DNA of 64,000 nucleotides from Tautonia rosea (GTDB lineage Bacteria; Planctomycetota; Planctomycetia; Isosphaerales; Isosphaeraceae): contig NZ_JABBYO010000021.1 in the NCBI RefSeq assembly GCF_012958305.1, positions 1 through 64,000 of the forward strand. Direction: 5' to 3'. Shown in pieces: positions 1 to 7,031 of the stretch. The position numbers were made by a program, and so were the translations under genes. The number at the start of each line of letters is the position of its first letter. The stretch's first letter is position 1. The notes beneath the pieces are model-generated. The model was not told the origin of the DNA and did not search any database. It saw only the letters and a program-made list of their open reading frames with translations.

Positions 1-329
1 GAGTCTCTTCTCGGAATAAACCCTCGAACACGCTCAGCATCTTTTCTTGGTCCATCATTGGAGTGAGGTATTTCGACCTCCACGAGACGCTCTGCACCAC
101 CGGGCTCGTCGTCCCGAAGGACAGATACATCCTCGTACCAGGTGAGGATCGAACTCCTTGGATCCTGCGATTCGATGGGAGAGATGCCATCGCTCGCGGT
201 GAGCTGAACGGTGCGTTGGCCGTCGCTCGGCATCACTTGAACGCGCTGGCCGGAGATGAAGCGGCTGTCGTTTCGCTCGGGGGAACATCCGACAATGGCC
301 AAGGCGGAGAGCAAAAGGAGCCGGCGCAT
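1..329 (-). CDS. Small lipoprotein, C-terminal end cut by the window edge
   Basis: Reading on the minus strand from ATG at 329, an open frame runs without a stop to base 1, about 109 codons. It begins MRRLLLLSALAIVGCSPERN, a short basic start, a hydrophobic core and a lipobox (IVGC), so it should be an exported, lipid-anchored protein with mature N-terminal Cys14. The part seen after the lipobox (RFISGQRVQVMPSDG, then a polar region) matches no family I recognise. A GGAG sequence lies about ten bases before the ATG. Overlapping frames on either strand lack a comparable start. The real gene continues beyond the left edge. Confidence 0.7.
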   Translation of the reverse strand, partial: MRRLLLLSALAIVGCSPERNDSRFISGQRVQVMPSDGQRTVQLTASDGISPIESQDPRSSILTWYEDVSVLRDDEPGGAERLVEVEIPHSNDGPRKDAERVRGFIPRRD

Positions 330-485
330 GAAGATTGCTCCGCAGGAGGGTATCACCTTGGACGCCTGTCCTGAGCGTAGGACCGAGCGAACACGGGGAG
401 AGGTGTCCTGACCGAATGGGGGCCATTTCCCCTTTCTGACACGGGCAACGATCGAGTGGACATCGTAAGGCCGAGGCTCTTTGCC

Positions 486-533
486 GGAAATAGGGACAGG
501 CACCTCGAAGACTCGGAGCCAGTCCCTATTTCC
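486..533. repeat. REP-like hairpin repeat, copy 1
   Basis: Perfect 12-bp inverted arms GGAAATAGGGAC (486-497) and GTCCCTATTTCC (522-533) enclose a 24-nt centre beginning AGGCACCTCGAAGACTCGG. The centre is shared with the copy at 579-627, while the arms differ in step (TAGGG/CCCTA against TGGGGG/CCCCA), so base pairing is preserved. It lies in the gap between the edge lipoprotein and the sigma factor gene. Confidence 0.85.
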
Positions 534-578
534 TGACACGCAACAAGGAAGAGGGAACCGCTCAAACACGCCGCTGCC

Positions 579-627
579 GGAAATGGGGGACAGGCACCTC
601 GAAGACTCGGAGCCAGTCCCCATTTCC
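579..627. repeat. REP-like hairpin repeat, copy 2
   Basis: Arms GGAAATGGGGGAC (579-591) and GTCCCCATTTCC (616-627) surround the same CACCTCGAAGACTCGGAGCC centre as the copy at 486-533. The two copies are 45 nt apart in direct orientation. The arm change relative to copy 1 is compensated on both sides, which argues that the folded form is what is kept. Confidence 0.85.
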
Positions 628-780
628 TGACGTGCCAGTCGCGAGGGAGAACTGCTTCAAGAGTCATGGAACGGGGAGGGAAACCCTTCCATGAAATCCC
701 GGGAATTCACGATCCGGTGGGCGTCGATGGCGCGGGCCTCGAATTCTGTCGCGAAGGACTGGCTGCACGATGAGGCGTCT

Positions 781-900
781 GGGAGACGCGGGGTATCGGG
801 AGGGGGCGGGATTGAGGATCATGGAGGGGGAGGGTTGGCAGGTCGGTCGATTGGGGGGGAGGGTTGGCGGGAACCTTTGGGGGGTGGGGGGCGTCGAAGG
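781..900 (+). other. G-run-rich leader before the ECF sigma gene
   Basis: The stretch between the hairpin repeats and the sigma gene start at 908 has many runs of three to seven Gs on the plus strand (around 790-808, 823-834, 852-863, 868-871, 879-891). These runs, separated by short loops, could fold as G-quadruplexes in the non-template strand or in the mRNA leader. The rest of the 330-907 gap holds only the two hairpin repeats and no supportable gene. Confidence 0.5.
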
Positions 901-907
901 GGATACG

Positions 908-1516
908 ATGACCGGGTTCGAGGATGACCAGGAGCTGGTCGAGGCGAGTCGGGCGGGTTCGGCGGAGGCCTTCGGGGAGCTGGTCAGGAGGCATCAGGAT
1001 CGGCTCTATCCGACCCTGGTGAGATTGACCGGGTCGGCGGAGGACGCCCAGGACCTGCTGCAAGAGTCGTTTCTGCGCGCCTACCGGAAACTGGGGAGGT
1101 TTCGGGGGGGTAGCTCCTTTTATACGTGGCTGTACCGCCTGGCCGTGAACCTGGCGTTGAGTCATCGGAGGCGTCGGAAGGGGCCGGCGAGGCTCTCGGA
1201 GCTGTGGGTCGATCGGGAGACCGAGCTTGACCCGGCGGACCTTTCCGAGCGATCCGACCCCACCTTGCCGGCCGAACGGGCCGAGCGAGACGCGATGATC
1301 CAGGCCGCCCTGGACGCGCTGGCACCCGACCACCGGGCCGTGGTGGTCCTGAAGGAGTTCGACGGCCTGCGGTACGAGGAGATCGCCGCGATCCTGGACA
1401 TTCCCGTCGGCACCGTCCGGAGCCGATTGCACCGGGCCCGCAAAGAGCTTCGCGATCAGCTTTCGGACTTCCTGGATGAATCGCCGGTTCGCCAGGGGCC
1501 GCTCGACTCGGACTGA
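908..1516 (+). CDS. ECF-type RNA polymerase sigma factor
   Basis: A 202-residue sigma-70 family protein. Sigma-2 spans roughly residues 12-90 (helix with ELVRRHQDRLYPTLVRL, then AEDAQDLLQESFLRAYRKL and FYTWLYRLAVNLA). Sigma-4 lies near residues 130-190 (ALDALAPDHRAVVVLKE, then the helix-turn-helix YEEIAAILDIPVGTVRSRLH). I chose ATG 908 because GAAGGGG precedes it by a few bases and because the longer frame from 770 reads through G-rich, low-complexity codons that do not resemble the family. The next gene encodes an anti-sigma-like membrane protein, so this is a classic ECF/anti-sigma pair. It would redirect RNA polymerase to an envelope-stress-type regulon, which cannot be predicted here. Confidence 0.93.
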   Translation: MTGFEDDQELVEASRAGSAEAFGELVRRHQDRLYPTLVRLTGSAEDAQDLLQESFLRAYRKLGRFRGGSSFYTWLYRLAVNLALSHRRRRKGPARLSELWVDRETELDPADLSERSDPTLPAERAERDAMIQAALDALAPDHRAVVVLKEFDGLRYEEIAAILDIPVGTVRSRLHRARKELRDQLSDFLDESPVRQGPLDSD

Positions 1517-1653
1517 ACGACATGCTGTGGCGGAGGGATCGTTCCGTTTTCGAATTTTTTTCTGGTCCGACTCCGTTGCCGTCGTCGCCTTCAGTCATCT
1601 TCGTTTGCCTGAGCGTTTGCGTCTTCCTTATTCTTCCTTCCCCATCGTTCTCC

Positions 1654-2748
1654 ATGCCCACAATTGACGACACCCTGATTCACGCCTACGTCGATGGCGA
1701 GCTTGACCCCGAGTCGCGCTTGCTCGTCGAACAGGCGGCTCAGGCCGATCCTCGGGTGGCTCGCGAACTTGGCGAGCTGGCCCGATTGCACGGCCTGATG
1801 AGTAATGTTCACCGACCGCCCGACCTGCCGGACGTTTCCGGAGAGGTGGTGGCGCATATCCAGCGGGCCGACGCTCGGCGACGGGCCTTGCAGCCGATTG
1901 CCTCGTCGACCATTTTGGCGCTGGCGGCCCTGTTGATGGTCACCCTGTTCTGGAACCGGCCGGTTCCGTGGGGGGGTCAGGGGCAACATGTGGTGGTGAT
2001 GGTCCCGGCCAATGAACAGGGCGAAGCCGTGGACCCCGGCGCGATCGCGCCGGCCGAGCAGGAGGCCGCGCTCGTGGCGGAGTCCAACGGCGCGGCTTCG
2101 GAGCCGAGCGAGACCGAGGTGCCTTCCGAGGCCCCTGAGGTCGTGGTGGCCGAGGCTACCGAGGCGATCCCCGACGACCAGGCGGCGTTTCTGCTGGATC
2201 TGGTCGATCTGGACCGGTCGCGGACCATCGTCATCGAGCCGGTGGCCGGGGTTTCGGCTGAGGAGGTGGCCGAGGAGCTGAACCTGCTGCTCCGCGACAC
2301 GCTCCGAACCGACCCCCGCTATGGTCATCTGACGGAGTCGGGTGACGCCCCGGCCGACCTGTTCCTGCTGGTCGCCAACCCGACCGAGCAAACCAATTTG
2401 ATCAACCGGCTTGAGGAATCGCTGGGCGACCGCTGCCGGGTGGTCGAGCCGGCGGAGGCCGATGCGTCGCCGTCGCTGCTGTTCGGGGATGCCGGGAGGC
2501 TGGTCCTCAAGAGCGTGGAAGAGGCGGCCCCGTTGCGATCGAGTCAGGAGCGTCTTCTGGCCAATCGGGGGCACGATCATGATCCTGAGGCAACCGTGAG
2601 CGATCCGAGGGTGATGGTCCCTCCGCAACGCCACGGGGTGCCGAGTCTTCCGCCGATGCCGGGACGATCGCCCGAGGTCGTTCAGGAATCGGAAGGCGAC
2701 GATGGACCTCCCGGGGTGATGGTGTTCTGGGTCCGGCCGTCGCGTTGA
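1654..2748 (+). CDS. Anti-sigma-factor-like membrane protein without zinc-finger cysteines
   Basis: From ATG 1654 the 364-residue product starts MPTIDDTLIHAYVDGELDPE, the usual opening of zinc-finger-type anti-sigma factors, and continues with DPRVARELGELARLHG. The CxxC of that family is absent; the sequence has no cysteine near His9, so zinc binding is doubtful. One membrane segment (about residues 92-105, ILALAALLMVTLFW) separates the sigma-binding part from a long acidic, Glu/Ala/Pro-rich extracytoplasmic region. A longer frame from 1522 adds an artificial hydrophobic stretch from a T-rich leader. The gene follows the sigma gene by 137 nt and is closed by a strong terminator. Confidence 0.82.
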   Translation: MPTIDDTLIHAYVDGELDPESRLLVEQAAQADPRVARELGELARLHGLMSNVHRPPDLPDVSGEVVAHIQRADARRRALQPIASSTILALAALLMVTLFWNRPVPWGGQGQHVVVMVPANEQGEAVDPGAIAPAEQEAALVAESNGAASEPSETEVPSEAPEVVVAEATEAIPDDQAAFLLDLVDLDRSRTIVIEPVAGVSAEEVAEELNLLLRDTLRTDPRYGHLTESGDAPADLFLLVANPTEQTNLINRLEESLGDRCRVVEPAEADASPSLLFGDAGRLVLKSVEEAAPLRSSQERLLANRGHDHDPEATVSDPRVMVPPQRHGVPSLPPMPGRSPEVVQESEGDDGPPGVMVFWVRPSR

Positions 2749-2800
2749 GCAAGGAGTGACCGACCGGGCAAGGCGGTTGGTGTTGCGTTTGTGTTCCGGG

Positions 2801-2849
2801 GTGCCGTCGTCTTTTGCCGCAACCGGCGAGGCGACGGCACTCTTTTTTT
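2801..2849 (+). terminator. Rho-independent terminator after the sigma/anti-sigma pair
   Basis: GTGCCGTCG (2801-2809) pairs perfectly with CGACGGCAC (2832-2840), followed at once by TCTTTTTTT. It sits 52 nt past the anti-sigma stop and is the clearest intrinsic terminator in the window. Confidence 0.85.
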
Positions 2850-2903
2850 ATCCAGGCGCGTTCGAGGGCAACGGACGAGGAGAGGCGTCGGTGATGGCCT
2901 TGC

Positions 2904-2932
2904 TTGAAGCGGGGATCGGCGGGGCCTAGGAT
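2904..2932 (+). promoter_or_regulatory. Sigma-70-like promoter for the LarA-like gene
   Basis: TTGAAG (2904-2909) and TAGGAT (2927-2932) are separated by exactly 17 nt and lie about 60 nt before the LarA-like start. The box is preceded by CC as at 6234. Predicted from consensus similarity only. Confidence 0.5.
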
Positions 2933-2998
2933 GAGGGGGGCCGGGCGTGATTGGATCACGGCTCGGGAGGGCAGGGCACGGATTGAGGGATGATTCCG

Positions 2999-4195
2999 AT
3001 GCGGGTTGCGGTCGCGTTTCAGGACGAGCAGGTGGCCTTTGATGTGAGCGACGATCGCCTTGTCGCCGCCTGGAACGGCCCAGAGGGGATGTCGCGTGAT
3101 GCCTTGCGCGACCACTTCCGCCGCGACCTGGAGGAGCCGAGGGGCTACCCACCGCTGAGGCAGAATGTCGTGCCCGGCGACCGGGTCGCGCTGGCGATCG
3201 ACCCGGACGTGCCGGACGTGGCCCGGCTGGTCGCGATTGTGAGCGAGGTGCTGACCGAGGCGGGGGTGGAGTCGATTGAAGCGGTGAGCCTGGGGCCGAT
3301 TCCGCCTTCGCAGCGCGACGATTGGCCGGCCTCGATCCGGCTGGAAACGCACGCGCCCGCCTCCGAGAACACGCAAACGATGGCCTATCTGGCCAGCACC
3401 CAGGCCGGGCGTCGGATCTATTTGAACCGGACTCTGACCGAGGCCGACGTGGTGGTGCCGATCGGAGGGCTCGGGTTCGACGAGGTGCTTGGCTATCGCG
3501 GCCCCTGGAGCACGATTTTCCCGGGGCTGAGCAACGCCGAAACCCAGCAGAGTGAACGGGATGCGCCCGCCGGGGTCGGCCACCGAGGGCCGGTTCTGGA
3601 GGAGTCGGGCGAGGTGTCGTGGCTGCTCGGGAGCCTCTTTCATGTGGGGGTCTTGCCCGGTCGATCGGGAGCCGCCGGGTTGTTCGTCGGCGAGGCCGGC
3701 GAGGTGCGCGAGGCGGGCATTCAGGCCGTGGACGACGCCTGGACCTTCCGCCCCGAAAGCCGGGCCGAGCTGGTGATCGCCGGGATTGGCGCTCCCGGTC
3801 GGCCGACGAGCCTCGACGACCTGGCCAAGGGGCTGGCCACGGCCATGACGCTCGTTCATCGAGGGGGCAAGATCGCCGTGCTCTCGCGTGTTGCAGGAAC
3901 ACCCGGCCCGGCGTTGCAACGTCTGATGGCGCTGGATGACCCCTCTCGGGGGGGCGTCAAGGCGCTTCGGGAGGCCCGGAAGGAGCCCGATGCGCTGACC
4001 GCGCTGGCCATTGCCGAGGCATTGGCCTGGGCCGATCTGTATTTGCTCAGCGCGCTCGACGATCAGCTTGTGGACGACCTGGGGATGATTGCGCTCGGCT
4101 CGGCCGACGAGGCGCGCCGCCTGGCCGGGGGAGCGTCGTCGTGCGTGGTGCTCAGCCAGGCCGACCGGACCCGGGCGCAGGCGGTCGAGGATTAG
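2999..4195 (+). CDS. LarA-like (DUF2088) protein lacking the catalytic lysine motif
   Basis: About 398 residues. The layout follows nickel-dependent lactate racemase LarA: an N-terminal Rossmann-like half (VVPGDRVALAIDPDVPDV, then VAIVSEVLTEAGVESIEAV) and a later VVVPIGGLGFDEVLGYRG leading to TIFPGLSNAET, which corresponds to the LarA loop ending in PG. In LarA that loop carries a Gly-Gly-Arg-Lys whose lysine holds the nickel pincer cofactor; here the place is RGPWST with no lysine, so racemase activity is doubtful. GAGGG at 2985-2989 is nine bases before ATG 2999 but directly abuts ATG 2990, so I prefer 2999. No larB, larC or larE neighbour is present. Confidence 0.72.
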   Translation: MRVAVAFQDEQVAFDVSDDRLVAAWNGPEGMSRDALRDHFRRDLEEPRGYPPLRQNVVPGDRVALAIDPDVPDVARLVAIVSEVLTEAGVESIEAVSLGPIPPSQRDDWPASIRLETHAPASENTQTMAYLASTQAGRRIYLNRTLTEADVVVPIGGLGFDEVLGYRGPWSTIFPGLSNAETQQSERDAPAGVGHRGPVLEESGEVSWLLGSLFHVGVLPGRSGAAGLFVGEAGEVREAGIQAVDDAWTFRPESRAELVIAGIGAPGRPTSLDDLAKGLATAMTLVHRGGKIAVLSRVAGTPGPALQRLMALDDPSRGGVKALREARKEPDALTALAIAEALAWADLYLLSALDDQLVDDLGMIALGSADEARRLAGGASSCVVLSQADRTRAQAVED

Positions 4196-4232
4196 CGCGG
4201 GCTGCGATGGGACCGGATCGTTCCGATCGACT

Positions 4233-4281
4233 GGAACGGGGAGACAGGTACCTCGGGAACGCCGAGCCAGTGCCCATTTCC
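4233..4281. repeat. REP-like hairpin repeat, diverged copy 3
   Basis: GGAACGGGGAGAC (4233-4245) and GTGCCCATTTCC (4270-4281) flank AGGTACCTCGGGAACGCCGA, the same design and length (49 nt) as copies at 486 and 579 but with mismatched arms. It is in the 208-nt gap between the LarA-like gene and ygfZ, about 38 nt past the stop codon. Confidence 0.7.
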
Positions 4282-4403
4282 TCACGCGACAGGCTCAAGC
4301 GTTGGGACGGCTGGGGTGTGGCGACCCTGGGTGTCTCCACCTGGAAAACGTGACAATTCCCCCACCTGGCAATTTTTGACGATCCAAGAACGAGACTCGA
4401 CCG

Positions 4404-5408
4404 ATGCCCAACTCTCCTACTCCTGCCGCGGTTGCCCTGGAGTCGAAGGTGGTGATGGCCGACTGGCCAGGACGGGCCAGAGTGCGGGTCGTCGGGCCCG
4501 ATCGGGCGAAGTTCCTGCATAACCTGACGACCAACGACATCAACCGGAAAACCTCGGGATCGGGGTGCGAGGCGTTCGTGACGAGTCCGCAGGGGAAGAC
4601 GCTGGGGTTCATCACGCTGGTGATCCTCGACGAGGAAATTCTGCTGCGGACCGAGGCTGAGGGGCTGCCGCCGATCTTGCCTCATTTGAGGAAGTACGGG
4701 GTGCTGGAAGAGGTCGAACTGGAGGAGGCGACCGCCTCGACCTTCGAACTGCATCTGGCCGGGCCGCTCGTGGGGGAGGTGATGGCGGCGGTCGGGGTCG
4801 CAACCTTGCCGGAAGGGGAGCTGGACCACCTCACGGCCGAAATTGCCGGGCGTCCGGTGCGGGTGGTCCGGGAACGGCCGATCGGGGCCGACGGGGTGAC
4901 GGTGATCGGCGCGATCGAGGATGTCGAGGCGGTGCGATCGGCCCTGATCGCGGCAGGCGAGCCGATCGGCCTGGTGACGCTCTCGGCCGAGGCGTTCGAT
5001 GCGTTTCGAATCGAGGCGGGAACGCCGGCCTCAGGCCGGGATGTGACCGAGAAGAACCTGCCGCAGGAACTCGACCGGAATGAGCGGGCGATCAGCTTCG
5101 TGAAGGGATGCTATCTTGGGCAGGAGACGGTGGCCCGACTCGATGCGCTCGGGCACGTCAACCGGTTGATTCGAGGGCTGGAGATCGACGCCGAGACGCC
5201 CCCGCCGGGCGGATCGAAGTTGTTCGCCGGAGAGAAAGAGGTGGGCTGGATCGGCTCGTCGGCGGTTTCGGAACGCTCGGGACGGCCGATTGCGCTGGCT
5301 TATGTGCGGACGTCTCATGTGAAGCCCGGCAGCGCGGTGAGCGTTCGGGAGGAGTCGGGGAATGAGGCCCCGGCGACGGTGCGGGGAGAAGTAGGCGGTA
5401 GGCAGTAG
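4404..5408 (+). CDS. ygfZ: YgfZ/GcvT-like folate-binding protein
   Basis: A 334-residue member of the YgfZ family, tetrahydrofolate-binding paralogues of the glycine-cleavage T protein that support iron-sulfur cluster maintenance. The diagnostic loop KGCYLGQETVARLDALGHVN is present near residue 233, with the conserved cysteine. The N-terminal part has RVVGPDRAKFLHNLTTNDI and SPQGKTLGFITLV as expected. The C-terminal barrel (LFAGEKEVGWIGSSAVS, then GRPIALAYVR) is complete. The last residues GEVGGRQ and the stop codon are encoded by a heptanucleotide tandem repeat, so the true C-terminal tail may be incidental. Confidence 0.88.
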   Translation: MPNSPTPAAVALESKVVMADWPGRARVRVVGPDRAKFLHNLTTNDINRKTSGSGCEAFVTSPQGKTLGFITLVILDEEILLRTEAEGLPPILPHLRKYGVLEEVELEEATASTFELHLAGPLVGEVMAAVGVATLPEGELDHLTAEIAGRPVRVVRERPIGADGVTVIGAIEDVEAVRSALIAAGEPIGLVTLSAEAFDAFRIEAGTPASGRDVTEKNLPQELDRNERAISFVKGCYLGQETVARLDALGHVNRLIRGLEIDAETPPPGGSKLFAGEKEVGWIGSSAVSERSGRPIALAYVRTSHVKPGSAVSVREESGNEAPATVRGEVGGRQ

Positions 5409-5420
5409 GCAGTAGGCAGT
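5391..5420. repeat. Heptanucleotide tandem repeat (GTAGGCA) at the ygfZ stop codon
   Basis: One GTAGGCG unit (5391-5397) and three GTAGGCA units (5398-5418) follow head to tail, then GT. The ygfZ stop TAG (5406-5408) is inside the third unit. A seven-base period changes the frame with each unit, so slippage could alter the protein end or the 3' leader. Confidence 0.85.
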
Positions 5421-5499
5421 GGGGATCTTGCTCGTGGAACACGCGGAAGAGAGGGTCGCTAGCCGGGATGACACGCCTGGCGATCTGACGGAGAGCCCC

Positions 5500-5640
5500 C
5501 TCACCCGGCCTTGCGGCCATCCTCTCCCCCGAGGGGGGAGAGGGGTCTTCGTCCGGCTCGCAAGGCTTGGTGTTCTTCGGATCGGCCCCCCTACGCAGCC
5601 TTGCGGCTACTCTCGCCCCCGAGGGCGGAGGAGAGGGTGG
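5500..5640. repeat. CCCTC/GAGGG palindromic repeats, two tandem copies
   Basis: The first copy has a perfect 10-bp stem CCTCTCCCCC (5521-5530) and GGGGGAGAGG (5534-5543) with a 3-nt loop, preceded by CCCTCACCCGGCCTTGCGGC. A looser second copy (about 5590-5640) repeats GCAGCCTTGCGGCTAC followed by CTCTCGCCCCC and GGGCGGAGGAGAG. Related elements occur at 15355, 18804, 18960 and 53164, always between genes. They sit between the convergent ends of ygfZ and the small gene at 5653 and may act as a bidirectional terminator. Confidence 0.75.
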
Positions 5641-5652
5641 GGAGATCAGGGA

Positions 5653-5922
5653 TCAGTCGGGGTCGGTCAGGTCGTGGAGGTCGTGCGAGCGGAGCCGGTC
5701 GAGTTCGACGACGGTTTGAGAGGCTCGGCCACGGTGGAGGTCTTCGAGGACGAGGGCGCCTTGGGGAGCGATCGGGGCGGAGCGGTGCTCGGGATCGCTG
5801 TCGGACCGGGCGAGGCGGCCCTTAACGACCTGGCCGCCGCAGTCGATCCGAATCTTCGGGAAGCGGGTTCCCTGGCCGCGTCGGATCTGGACCAGCCGCT
5901 CGTGGCACTCGTCGAAGGTCAT
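5653..5922 (-). CDS. Small hypothetical protein (89 aa)
   Basis: A short, charged soluble protein starting MTFDECHERLVQIRRGQGTR and containing FPKIRIDCGGQVVKGRLARS. No signal peptide or membrane segment is visible. An excellent AAAAGGAG lies six bases upstream of the ATG, which is the main reason to accept it. The protein has two cysteines (Cys6 and Cys28) but no recognisable metal site. It is convergent with ygfZ and divergent from the glycosyltransferase gene at 6309. I do not recognise the family. Confidence 0.68.
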   Translation of the reverse strand: MTFDECHERLVQIRRGQGTRFPKIRIDCGGQVVKGRLARSDSDPEHRSAPIAPQGALVLEDLHRGRASQTVVELDRLRSHDLHDLTDPD

Positions 5923-6308
5923 CGGAACTCCTTTTCCGTGACGACCGAGGGGTCGAATGAGCCGATTGCGGCAACCTGAGCGGTTGCCGAAGCTTTATCG
6001 AATGACGTCTTGGGTTCCCCATCGGCGCGGGAGGCGCGGCGAGTTGAGCAAAACCAAGGAGGAATCGGGCGAGAACCGCGACCGATCCTGGAGCACGCTC
6101 GGGTATGCGGGAATCCCCCGACGAGGCGGCCTTCCCTGGCCGGGATCATCGGGCGGGGGATGATGGCACGAGTTGTGCGGTCGGTCAAGTCGAGCCGAAC
6201 GATCGGCTGCGTTGACTTCGGAGTCGCCCGGCCTAGAATGCGGGAATTGCGTGATTTCCAGAAGACGCCAGAGCGACGCACCCCGACCGGCCCCGAGTAC
6301 CTACCGCC
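5923..6308 (+). other. Intergenic region between divergent genes
   Basis: This 386-nt gap separates the minus-strand 89-residue gene from the GT2 gene. Apart from the promoter at 6212-6239 I see no gene; the overlapping frames here lack ribosome-binding sites and run into the GT2 gene in the wrong frame. Confidence 0.5.
6212..6239 (+). promoter_or_regulatory. Sigma-70-like promoter for the GT2/BshC-like operon
   Basis: TTGACT (6212-6217) and TAGAAT (6234-6239), each one base off the sigma-70 consensus, are separated by 16 nt. The predicted transcript would start about 60 nt before the glycosyltransferase ATG at 6309. Best promoter match noticed in the window. Confidence 0.6.
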
Positions 6309-7031
6309 ATGCGCCTGCTCACGGCCATTCCTGTTTATAATGAAGAAGCCCACCTGGAACCGGTTTTGGCCGAGGTTTTGCGGCACGCGCCGGGTCAGGT
6401 GCTGGTCGTCGATGACGGCTCGACCGACGGCACGCCGGAGCGACTGGCCCGGTTTCCGGAGGTACAGGTGATCCGCCACGAGCGGAACCAGGGTTATGGC
6501 GCCGGGCTTCGAAGCGCCTTCGAGGCGACCCTGGCCGGGGGTTACGACGGCCTGGTGACGCTCGACTGCGACGGTCAGCACGAGCCGGCCTTGATTCCTG
6601 AGATTGCCCGTCATCTGGACGAGGCTGATCTGGTTTCGGGCAGTCGGTATCTGAAGATCTTCGACCCGAGCCAGGTTCCTCCGGAACAGCGACGGAAGAT
6701 CAATGTCGAGGTGACCCGGTGGCTGAACGAGTGCCTCGGGTTTGAGCTGACGGATGCGTTTTGCGGCTTCAAGGCGTATCGGGCCAGTGCGTTACGGCAA
6801 TTTCGGATCACCGACGACGGCTACGCCATGCCGCTTCAGGTGTGGGTGCAGGCGGCCAAGCACGGAATGACGGTGGTTGAGGTGCCGGTGCCGTTGATCT
6901 ACCTCGACGAATCGCGGGCCTTCGGCGGGGCGCTCGACGACGCCGAGTATCGCCTGAATCATTACCGATCGGTCTTTCAGGAGGCGCTCCGCGAGGCTCG
7001 CCTGGAAGTGGCCGGGGGGTGTTGCGGATGA
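6309..7031 (+). CDS. GT2-family glycosyltransferase (polyprenyl-phosphate mannosyltransferase-like)
   Basis: A 240-residue GT-A fold enzyme. It opens with LTAIPVYNEEAHLEPVL, has the nucleotide-binding DDGSTDGT (residues 35-42) and the metal-binding DCDGQH (86-91), followed by LVSGSRYL and FCGFKAYRASALRQF. This pattern fits dolichol-phosphate-mannose synthase-like members of family 2 that move a sugar from a nucleotide sugar to a lipid or other acceptor. No membrane segment is present, so it is probably cytoplasmic. Its TGA stop (7029-7031) overlaps the ATG of the next gene, so the two are translationally coupled. A good promoter lies 70 nt upstream. Confidence 0.88.
   Translation: MRLLTAIPVYNEEAHLEPVLAEVLRHAPGQVLVVDDGSTDGTPERLARFPEVQVIRHERNQGYGAGLRSAFEATLAGGYDGLVTLDCDGQHEPALIPEIARHLDEADLVSGSRYLKIFDPSQVPPEQRRKINVEVTRWLNECLGFELTDAFCGFKAYRASALRQFRITDDGYAMPLQVWVQAAKHGMTVVEVPVPLIYLDESRAFGGALDDAEYRLNHYRSVFQEALREARLEVAGGCCG

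Noticed and set aside
353-667. Minus-strand frame of 104 codons across the two hairpin repeats
   Set aside because: It is created by the paired repeat copies, has no ribosome-binding site or family feature, and overlaps non-coding structure.
770-907. Longer N-terminus for the first sigma factor
   Set aside because: The added 46 residues come from G-run sequence and lack similarity to sigma factors; ATG 908 has a good ribosome-binding site.
1522-1653. Longer N-terminus for the anti-sigma protein with a hydrophobic leader
   Set aside because: The stretch is a T-rich leader; the family start MPTIDDTLIHAYVDGELD is at 1654 and the true membrane helix is further on.
5419-5979. Plus-strand frame of 186 codons opposite the small gene at 5653-5922
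   Set aside because: It runs through two palindromic repeats and lies antisense to a gene with a strong ribosome-binding site.
6010-6471. Plus-strand frame of 153 codons overlapping the GT2 start
   Set aside because: Contains the promoter and leader of the GT2 gene, then reads it out of frame; no domain features.
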